The notes below the pieces were generated by a model. That model made no database searches, had not been told where the DNA came from, and saw nothing but the letters and a program-made list of their open reading frames with translations. Shown here piece by piece: positions 1 to 5,387 of a stretch of DNA of 33,161 nucleotides. How positions within the stretch are numbered: position 1 is the stretch's first letter; each line of letters starts with the position of its first letter. Location: positions 1-33,161 of the forward strand of contig MGDU01000005.1 of assembly GCA_001790815.1 (NCBI GenBank), in the 5' to 3' direction. This DNA comes from Candidatus Uhrbacteria bacterium RIFCSPHIGHO2_02_FULL_46_47. Its GTDB lineage: Bacteria; Patescibacteriota; Patescibacteriia; GWA2-47-26. The position numbers and the translations under genes were made by a program.

Positions 1-46
1 TTTGTTCCATGTTCTTGCGTTACACGTTACACGCTACAAGCTACAC

Positions 47-69
47 AATCAAAAGCGTAGCTTTTGATT
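47..69 (-). terminator. Perfect inverted repeat spanning the stop codon of the 430-aa gene
   Basis: AATCAAAAGC and its exact complement flank a 3-nt loop, and the TGA stop of the minus-strand gene lies inside the stem. No clean T-run follows on the minus strand, so it is a possible 3'-end hairpin rather than a proven intrinsic terminator. The neighbouring stretch 15-46 holds degenerate short repeats (TTACACG and GCTACA words). Confidence 0.35.
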
Positions 70-1341
70 TAGCTCCATTATAGCATGAAACTCGTCAGGA
101 GTCAGGGAGGGTTTGCCAGTTTGTTCCTGTAACTTAAGCACTTGCTCGGGAGAGGCGCGACTAATCATGGTCTTGTGCACAATTTGAAAATACTCTTGGT
201 TAAGCGGCGATTTGCGCCAGGCCTCAATGCCTTGCGCGCGCCGCACAATTGATTCCTTTTGCAAAAACTCTATTTTAGAAACAATCTTTTGCGCGCGCTC
301 CTGCGAAGTCCCGGCCAGCCGCCTGAAATCTTCAAGGGTGAGGATTGCTAGTTCCTCAATCGGCCCCACAAATTTCGGCGCCATCCGCACATCGGTGACT
401 TTTGAAGAAGGGGTAGAACGTAGTATGTAGGACGTAGTGGAAGATGGTGTGGCAGGCGGGAGTACGGTTTTCATTGTAGTGACCTGGTCACGGGTTGCGC
501 CTGCGGCAGTGACCTGGTCACGAACAATATTTTTTACTGCATTCACTTGTGGCTCCTTTTTAGGAATTTCCACTTTTGGTTTTGGAATTTCCTTGGGAAT
601 TGGGATTTGTTTGGAAATTGGTAATTGGGATTTGTAAATTCCGCCGGTAAGGCGGCTATACCGCTCTTCCAACTCCTGCTCCTCTTTCTTTCTGCTTTCC
701 TCATCCCGCCTTCCCGCATCCTCTGCCTGTTTCTTTTTCCACTCCTCAATCCGCTTTGCTTCCAGCGCCTTCCATTTTCCCTGAAACTCCCCAAATGCTT
801 TCTCAATAATTTTCATCACCCGAATTACATCTAATTCGCTAATCTCTAATCCGCCAATTCGCTTATTCCGATTAAGCATCTCACGCGTCTCCAACGTATC
901 CCGCACATCCCGCAAACGCGATGACACAATAGTTCGAAACCGCTTTTGCAACAATGAATCGCCTCCAAAAAGCTGAGCTTCTGCCGCAGGCGCAACCCGA
1001 AGCTCAGCTTTGACATTTTCAATAACCCGATCAATCACTTCTTCCAACTCAACGCGCAAAGGATGCTCCTCATGCGAAACCGGAACCACAGATTTTTGAA
1101 CCACAGATGTTGGTAACACAGATTTCACAGATGATCTTTGTGTTATCTGTGCTGGTTGTATCTGTGGTTTTGCCTTCTCCATCTTCTCATATTCCTCCTG
1201 GCTAACCCCCTTCGGCAAATCAACAACTCCTAATTCCTGATTCCTAATTCCTAATTCATCTTTGCCATACGGCAAAAGCTCTTCCCCGCGCAGGATATAC
1301 CATTTTCCATCTTGTCCTTTAACTAAGATTTCATCATTCAT
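49..1341 (-). CDS. Uncharacterised charged coiled-coil protein, 430 aa
   Basis: I do not recognise the family. The ORF track starts at an upstream TTG (1365). I prefer the ATG at 1341, but neither has a convincing Shine-Dalgarno. The N-terminal ~30 residues (KWYILRGEELLPYG) look like a small globular segment. A charged, Lys/Glu-rich, helical and probably coiled-coil stretch lies around residues 90-230, followed by a Pro/Lys-rich low-complexity linker and a helical C-terminus. Several low-complexity stretches are encoded by short DNA repeats: the GIRNQELG segment by AATTAGGAATC words, the SSVKSVLPTSVVQKSVV segment by CACAGAT words, and the KSQLPISKQIPIPKEIPKP segment by CAATTCC words. A 13-bp inverted repeat is also read through in frame. 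It sits downstream of the DUF3800/small-RNA region and is transcribed away from it. No signal peptide or membrane span is visible, so it is probably cytoplasmic. Function unknown. Confidence 0.75.
   Translation of the reverse strand: MNDEILVKGQDGKWYILRGEELLPYGKDELGIRNQELGVVDLPKGVSQEEYEKMEKAKPQIQPAQITQRSSVKSVLPTSVVQKSVVPVSHEEHPLRVELEEVIDRVIENVKAELRVAPAAEAQLFGGDSLLQKRFRTIVSSRLRDVRDTLETREMLNRNKRIGGLEISELDVIRVMKIIEKAFGEFQGKWKALEAKRIEEWKKKQAEDAGRRDEESRKKEEQELEERYSRLTGGIYKSQLPISKQIPIPKEIPKPKVEIPKKEPQVNAVKNIVRDQVTAAGATRDQVTTMKTVLPPATPSSTTSYILRSTPSSKVTDVRMAPKFVGPIEELAILTLEDFRRLAGTSQERAQKIVSKIEFLQKESIVRRAQGIEAWRKSPLNQEYFQIVHKTMISRASPEQVLKLQEQTGKPSLTPDEFHAIMELNQKLRF
478..523. repeat. Tandem copies of a 13-bp palindrome inside a coding region
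   Basis: The palindrome GTGACCTGGTCAC occurs twice, about 33 bp apart, within the 430-aa gene. It is translated as two RDQVT units, giving an in-frame peptide repeat. Confidence 0.8.
969..1011. repeat. 13-bp perfect inverted repeat in coding sequence
   Basis: AAAGCTGAGCTTC and its exact complement flank a 17-nt loop within the 430-aa gene. The same AAAGCTGAGCTT arm recurs as the hairpin behind the orphan tail at 10163-10197, so this is one repeat family used both inside and outside genes. Confidence 0.75.
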
Positions 1342-1358
1342 AGTATTGTGGATAACTC

Positions 1359-1387
1359 TTGACAACTCCCCCTTTTAGTTGTATATT
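1359..1387 (+). promoter_or_regulatory. Promoter for candidate small RNA 1
   Basis: TTGACA (1359-1364) and TATATT (1382-1387) are separated by exactly 17 nt on the plus strand, a near-consensus sigma-70-type promoter. No plus-strand protein gene follows. It overlaps the divergent start region of the minus-strand 430-aa gene. Confidence 0.6.
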
Positions 1388-1393
1388 AATATT

Positions 1394-1462
1394 GCAAGTG
1401 ATCGCAGGGTCATTTGTTATCAACTGCAGGATCCCGCTCAAAAGGCGGGATTCTTTGCGTTT
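1394..1462 (+). ncRNA. Candidate small RNA 1 (promoter plus terminator-like hairpin)
   Basis: A start near 1394 is predicted from the promoter at 1359-1387. The transcript would end in a hairpin with a 7-bp ATCCCGC/GCGGGAT stem (1431-1451, extendable by two pairs), followed by the imperfect T-rich run TTCTTTGCGTTT. It contains no usable ORF. It lies directly upstream of a second promoter-RNA-terminator unit on the same strand. Alternative: the hairpin is only a boundary element. No known RNA family was recognised. Confidence 0.4.
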
Positions 1463-1471
1463 CGCCCCCTC

Positions 1472-1499
1472 TTGACAGTAATTATACATGTGATAGAAT
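1472..1499 (+). promoter_or_regulatory. Promoter for candidate small RNA 2
   Basis: TTGACA (1472-1477), a 16-nt spacer and TAGAAT (1494-1499). A TG dinucleotide one base before the -10 makes it an extended -10 promoter. Confidence 0.65.
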
Positions 1500-1505
1500 G
1501 ATAGT

Positions 1506-1599
1506 GAAAGCAACAGCCGAATACTTCCCTTTAGGTAGGTGCTCCGAGTTACATCGGAGATAGGCTGCGCCCCCTAACCATGGGGGTTTTGTTTTTTTT
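1506..1599 (+). ncRNA. Structured small RNA of about 90 nt beside a DUF3800 gene
   Basis: The region has a strong promoter, no ORF and a clear intrinsic terminator: CCCCC, a 7-nt loop, GGGGG, then TTTTG and a run of T (1571-1599). Between these, CAGCC (1514-1518) can pair with GGCTG (1563-1567), closing a multistem that holds a 6-bp hairpin CTCCGA/TCGGAG with a 6-nt loop (1542-1559). The RNA ends 14 nt from the convergent stop codon of a DUF3800-family gene. From memory, conserved RNA motifs named DUF3800-I to -XI were described next to such genes, so this is a candidate member or relative, but I cannot test that here. The core resembles part of the M-box riboswitch, yet no downstream plus-strand gene exists. 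Confidence 0.6.
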
Positions 1600-1613
1600 G
1601 ATCATTACATTGG

Positions 1614-2173
1614 TCAGATTTCTTCAATCAGATCATTACTCATACCCTGTTCATATAATTCTACCATGACTTCATCGCCTTCCGTAGCATCTCTAACAAA
1701 ACCGGCTATTGCATCGGCAAGGCGAAGCAATGGATCACTTTGCTCTCGCCCTCCTCGTACCTTGCGTACTTCAATGTTAAGTCGCCTAAGTCCTGCGGCA
1801 AATCGATGCCATTCAGATTGTAGTAACCCATCAACCATTATAGTAGTTTCATAAGGATGCTTTGCTTTTTGAAGAATTGCTTTTGCGGTTGTAAAAATAG
1901 TCAAATCAAGGTATGATTTACCATCCTCATATTTCGAATAAAATAATGATCTTCCGAATGCGCCGCTGGCGATGAGTTCACGAATATATTGTGTCTGCGC
2001 ATCTTGTTGGTATGGAACCATTTGCGCGTCCCTTTACGGCTGACTCGCTCAATTAATTCAAGCTTGGCCTGTAGGGTTTCTCTATCATGGTCTAATACTA
2101 CGACTGCCACAAGAAAAAAGTTTCCTTTAGTATCTTGCCCGGTCTCATCAACGTAACAGTATATTTTCTGCAT
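1614..2173 (-). pseudogene. DUF3800-family protein, interrupted by a one-base deletion
   Basis: Two overlapping minus-strand ORFs make one family-length protein of about 186 aa if one base is restored. The first frame carries the family's N-terminal YVDETG motif and FFLVAVVVLD strand. The second carries RELIASGAFGRSLFYSKY and the C-terminal SDPLLRLADAIAGFVRD signature. The frames meet in the HTNK region near 2000-2010, where one extra A or G would restore reading (total length 560 nt, one short of 187 codons). I choose the ATG at 2173, with AAAGG about 12 nt upstream. As I recall, DUF3800 proteins have an RNase-H-like fold and the Asp in Y-x-D-E would be an active-site candidate; the function is unknown. 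It may be a decaying gene, a sequencing indel or a frameshifted gene; no classic slippery heptamer is present. A small RNA converges on its 3' end. Confidence 0.8.
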
Positions 2174-2231
2174 ACTTTTGTTTTTATACCTTTTCACTTA
2201 TTCTTCGCCCTGCATTCTACATTCTACATTT

Positions 2232-2336
2232 TCAATTCTTCCATTTAAAAGCTCCACTTCCTTGATCAAAGTACGCCATGTCAAAATATTCCGGTTTGCC
2301 TTTTTCCTTTAAGGTACATACCAGCCCGCTTGACAT
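2232..2336 (-). pseudogene. Orphan 3'-tail copy of the 443-aa gene (34 codons)
   Basis: The minus-strand reading frame ends KGKPEYFDMAYFD...FKWKN-stop. It aligns with the true C-terminus of the 443-aa protein (TGKPQYFGMAYFD...FVWKL) at 14 of 26 positions, in the same register and ending at the same distance from the stop. The rest of the gene is absent. It is separated from the true 3' end by the plus-strand 83-aa gene, whose -35 box overlaps the upstream end of this fragment. It has no likely function of its own. It is best read as the displaced or duplicated end of a diverged allele. Confidence 0.7.
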
Positions 2337-2358
2337 AATGGACAAACTATACTATCCT
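2330..2358 (+). promoter_or_regulatory. Promoter of the 83-aa membrane protein gene
   Basis: TTGACA (2330-2335), a 17-nt spacer and TATCCT (2353-2358). Transcription would start near 2365, leaving a leader of about 22 nt with the Shine-Dalgarno AAGGAGGG at 2375-2382. Confidence 0.6.
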
Positions 2359-2386
2359 ATGGGCGTATCTAGATAAGGAGGGAACC

Positions 2387-2638
2387 ATGGCAGATCCCGG
2401 CGGACACAGCAGTGGAGACAGCTACGTCGCAACGATTGTCAGCGTAGGAATACCCTTTGTGTTGCTCCCTGTCGCTATCGTAGTCATTGCGGTGAAAGAT
2501 GGCCTACAGGCGCTTCTTGCCAAAAAGGAGGTGCGCGAGGATCCGCACGAAGCCGCTCTCAAACGGATCCGATTCTTCATCAACAATCCTGACTACCGCC
2601 ACCCCGATCCCCCTGCCAGCCGCTCCGATCATCACTAG
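2387..2638 (+). CDS. Small single-span membrane protein, 83 aa
   Basis: No family recognised. After a polar N-terminus (GGHSSGDSY), residues ~14-36 form one hydrophobic span rich in Val, Ile and Pro. A basic/acidic amphipathic segment follows (KDGLQALLAKKEVRED), then a His/Pro-rich end (DHH). The positive charge after the span suggests N-out/C-in topology. Expression signals are complete and strong: promoter, AAGGAGGG five bases before ATG, and an immediate intrinsic terminator whose first stem base is the last base of the stop codon. It is on the strand opposite to its large neighbours and sits exactly between an orphan 3' tail and the true 3' end of the 443-aa gene, which suggests an inserted cargo gene. 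Confidence 0.75.
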   Translation: MADPGGHSSGDSYVATIVSVGIPFVLLPVAIVVIAVKDGLQALLAKKEVREDPHEAALKRIRFFINNPDYRHPDPPASRSDHH

Positions 2639-2670
2639 GGAACGCCCGCACGCGTTCCCTTCTTTTTTTT
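2638..2670 (+). terminator. Intrinsic terminator of the 83-aa gene
   Basis: GGGAACGC and GCGTTCCC form a perfect 8-bp stem around a 6-nt loop, followed by TTCTTTTTTTT. The T-run overlaps the TAA stop of the convergent 443-aa gene, so the two genes are packed end to end. Confidence 0.85.
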
Positions 2671-4000
2671 ATAATTTCCACACAAACATCTTTAATTGCG
2701 CGTCAAAATAGGCCATGCCAAAATATTGCGGCTTGCCCGTGCTTTTCATAAGATTTCCAAGCCGTGCGGCGAATTTTGCCGATTCCGCTTCAGTCATTTT
2801 CAGCGCGCCAATAAGAAGCGCGCGCAAAAATTGCGCCGCATACTGCGGGGCAGACGGCTGAATCTTAAATCCTTCAAGCGCGGCGTCTTTTCCTTGGCCG
2901 CGAAGATATTCCTCATAAAACGCGCGCCATTTTTCCGATTGGCCAAGCATCATATCAAGAGCACCGCGCTGCGCCAGCAAAACCAACGCGGCAAGCGCCT
3001 TGTTTTTAAGCGGCCCTTTGCCAGGCCCCGGAAGCGCCGCGTCATAACAAATATCCGATATCAGCTGGGTTGACTGCGCAGTGGTTTTTAGTTTTTCAAG
3101 CTCACTTGCAACCTCTTTTGGCAATGGCTCGGAAAATGCGCGCCGCGCCCGCGCAATAAGCTCGGTTTGATCTTTTTTAAACCGCTCCACGCGCTCAATA
3201 AGCGGAAGATTTGGATAAGCAAAAAATCCTTTTTGCTTCATTCGCGCCAGCACTTCTTCAGTTTTTTTGTCGCGCACCTCCTCAGCGCGCCCCTTGCGAA
3301 ATACTACCAGCTTTCCATTGCGTTCAAAAACATAGTCTTCTTCAATCCCTCCGGCTTCCATGGATGAAATTTTCAATTGCTCGTAAACATCAATTAATTT
3401 TTTCACTTTTCCCCGATCCGCATCCTTAAGCCCTTTGGTATTAAGAGAGCTGGTAAGGTATGTTGTTTTTATAAGAGTGGACGCTCTTCCACCTCCTACT
3501 GCTTTTACATAGTCGCCAGTCCAATTTCCAACAGTGCCGAGCACGCGCCTTTCTCCTTCCTGGAGAGTTACCTCAGTTAGCGGCTCGTCGTTTGCCGCAA
3601 GCGCGGCGCGCAATTTTTGTTTAAACGGATCGCGTTCTTCAAATACATAGATGCGCACAAGTTTTGCTTCAATTTTTTGCCAAAGATCAATATCCGGGTG
3701 CAAAAGCGCAACTGTCGCATGCGTTCTTAAAAATTCCTCAACTTCCTGCTCGGAAAGCGCAGGAAGTGCGCAAGCGGCAAGCAGACGCGCGAGGCGCTCA
3801 TACTCCGCGGCCGCGGTTTTTTCTTCCAAAGAAGCGCTTTTTTTCGCCTCCTCTATCAGCCACGCAAGATAACGATAAGATTGCAAAGCTTCAGCGACAT
3901 CATCATCAAAAACCAGGTTGTTAACCAATTCATTCCAAGTGTCGCGCACATACGACGGCGCTAAAGCCATGGGTTCTTTGGAAATAGTAGGAAGTGGCAT
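2669..4000 (-). CDS. Uncharacterised soluble protein, 443 aa, paired with the 444-aa gene
   Basis: No family recognised. The sequence is mostly predicted helix with many Ala, Glu and Lys residues and no signal peptide or membrane span. A more structured middle (around residues 150-270) contains GNWTGDYVKAVGGGRAST and a short strand pair VFERNGKLVVFRKG. The conserved-looking C-terminus is KPQYFGMAYFDAQLKMFVWKL, the part that recurs as an orphan tail at 2232-2336. The ATG at 4000 lies three bases after the stop of the 444-aa gene and has no Shine-Dalgarno, so translation is probably coupled; an internal Met at residue 11 is an alternative start. Together with the 444-aa gene and the VirB6-like gene upstream it forms a cluster that may serve a type IV secretion-like surface machine. 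That is context only. Confidence 0.75.
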   Translation of the reverse strand: MPLPTISKEPMALAPSYVRDTWNELVNNLVFDDDVAEALQSYRYLAWLIEEAKKSASLEEKTAAAEYERLARLLAACALPALSEQEVEEFLRTHATVALLHPDIDLWQKIEAKLVRIYVFEERDPFKQKLRAALAANDEPLTEVTLQEGERRVLGTVGNWTGDYVKAVGGGRASTLIKTTYLTSSLNTKGLKDADRGKVKKLIDVYEQLKISSMEAGGIEEDYVFERNGKLVVFRKGRAEEVRDKKTEEVLARMKQKGFFAYPNLPLIERVERFKKDQTELIARARRAFSEPLPKEVASELEKLKTTAQSTQLISDICYDAALPGPGKGPLKNKALAALVLLAQRGALDMMLGQSEKWRAFYEEYLRGQGKDAALEGFKIQPSAPQYAAQFLRALLIGALKMTEAESAKFAARLGNLMKSTGKPQYFGMAYFDAQLKMFVWKL

Positions 4001-4003
4001 ATT

Positions 4004-5338
4004 TTATGCGGCGGCGCGTTCTCGTAATTTTTGCGCCTCGTACACTTTTCGGGCTTCTCCTATGCGCGTGATTAATTTTTTCAATCCATCCATGGTAATA
4101 GTTTGCGCTTTTACTTTTTCTTCTGTTTCCTCCCCTGCCAAACGCTTAACCAGCGGTTCAGGTAATCCGGCATCGCGCAACAGTTGCTTATGACGCGCCG
4201 GATCTTTGTCAATAAATTCCTTAAACTTTGTTCTCAAATTTAAATTAAATTCCTTTTTATCAAACTGCGCAGTCATGTATTCCGCTTCTTTTGCAAAAAA
4301 TAACAATCCCAAAAGCGCAGGAGTAAAGCTTCGGCCAATATCTCCTCGGCGATAATCTCCAAGATTTCCTTCTTCCCAATCAATCTCTTCTCCGCCGTAA
4401 GCCAGCCGATTCAGTCCACGGGCAATAGCGCGAGGATCACGCGTTTTTCCTATTTCAATCGTGCATTCCAGCGCATGTTCCTCTTCGGACATTTGCACAA
4501 ATCTTCCGCTCACATCGCGCTTGACCACGCGCGCAACTTCCCAATGCCCGATTTTTTCAGCCGCATAAGATATGTCGCTTTGGAGCATATACGCTTCCTG
4601 CTCGCCCATGCCCAATGGATGAGTGCTGGGATCTTGCGGAAGATGGTCCAGTTTTCTCCAAATGGGTTCGCCGGCTTCATCGCGCATGCTTCTGCCCGTT
4701 ACCGGATCTTTATCTGTACGGCCAATCAGCACTTCATTAACAAAATCATGCATTCCCTGCATGGTTGAGGGATAGCCAAACCAGTTAGTAAGTTCATTTT
4801 CATTTCCGTCATTGGTAAGCTTTCTCATAATCGCATCCGCGCGCGGCACATCTTTATGATGCAAAGCATCTTCAAAAAATCCCACCAGTTCCGACCAGTT
4901 GTCAGTGGCCAGCTCCTTGAATTTCTTAAGCGAAGTTTCGCGAATCTGGCGCATGGCTTCAAACATTTCCGGCGCTTTAAAGGTCCGCGCCTCACGCTCA
5001 AGCTGTTCTGCTTCAGCTTTAAGCCGTTCCATTTCTGCTTTATTAAGCGCGATGACTTTTTTGCGCTCGGCATCCGGAAGCGCGGCAAGGCGCGCTTGCT
5101 CTTGCATAAGCGCGGTTTGAGTATCAAACTCTTTCATTTTCTTTGTCCGCTCCTGCTCATCCGGAATAGCCGCGATTCTCTCAAGCTCCTCGGAAGTTGT
5201 CAAAATCATCTCTAAATACGCGGCCTCATCCGCGCTTAATCTTGACCGCGCCTCTTCTGCTTCAAGTTCAGCTATATTAAGCTCAAATCCTTCCTCAGCG
5301 GGTTTTTTTTCTTCTTTTGGTCTTTTTGGCTCTGCCAT
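4004..5338 (-). CDS. Uncharacterised charged helical protein, 444 aa
   Basis: No family recognised. The N-terminal ~130 residues are a highly charged Glu/Lys/Arg helix likely to form a coiled coil (EELERIAAIPDEQERTKK). The middle portion (around residues 140-300) looks globular, with WFGYPSTMQGMHDFVNEV and HWEVARVVKRDVSGRF. The C-terminal third is helical. There is no signal peptide or transmembrane span. The start is the ATG at 5338, about 10 nt downstream of the predicted transcription start, so the mRNA would be nearly leaderless, in keeping with the missing Shine-Dalgarno. It ends three bases before the 443-aa gene, so the two form a bicistron. Placement directly after the VirB6-like gene suggests a shared process. 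Confidence 0.75.
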   Translation of the reverse strand: MAEPKRPKEEKKPAEEGFELNIAELEAEEARSRLSADEAAYLEMILTTSEELERIAAIPDEQERTKKMKEFDTQTALMQEQARLAALPDAERKKVIALNKAEMERLKAEAEQLEREARTFKAPEMFEAMRQIRETSLKKFKELATDNWSELVGFFEDALHHKDVPRADAIMRKLTNDGNENELTNWFGYPSTMQGMHDFVNEVLIGRTDKDPVTGRSMRDEAGEPIWRKLDHLPQDPSTHPLGMGEQEAYMLQSDISYAAEKIGHWEVARVVKRDVSGRFVQMSEEEHALECTIEIGKTRDPRAIARGLNRLAYGGEEIDWEEGNLGDYRRGDIGRSFTPALLGLLFFAKEAEYMTAQFDKKEFNLNLRTKFKEFIDKDPARHKQLLRDAGLPEPLVKRLAGEETEEKVKAQTITMDGLKKLITRIGEARKVYEAQKLRERAAA

Positions 5339-5355
5339 ATCTTTAATCTATTTCA

Positions 5356-5384
5356 ATTATACGCTAAAAATATCCTGCTGTCCA
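5356..5384 (-). promoter_or_regulatory. Promoter of the 444-aa/443-aa bicistron
   Basis: On the minus strand, TGGACA (5379-5384) and the consensus TATAAT (5356-5361) are 17 nt apart in the short gap after the VirB6-like gene. Start site near 5349, giving a very short leader. Confidence 0.65.
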
Positions 5385-5387
5385 TAA

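Noticed and set aside
1347-1355. DnaA-box-like TGTGGATAA, also near 8963 and 27204
   Set aside because: Single scattered matches, no cluster, no AT-rich unwinding region and no dnaA or dnaN nearby. Not an origin.
1521-1575. Similarity to the M-box (ykoK) magnesium riboswitch core (GCTCC...GGAGATA-GCTGC)
   Set aside because: Only the first part resembles it. The rest of the aptamer is missing, and no plus-strand gene follows the terminator.
1995-2025. Programmed ribosomal frameshift in the DUF3800 gene
   Set aside because: No X-XXY-YYZ heptamer, internal Shine-Dalgarno or clear downstream structure at the junction. A plain one-base deletion is simpler.
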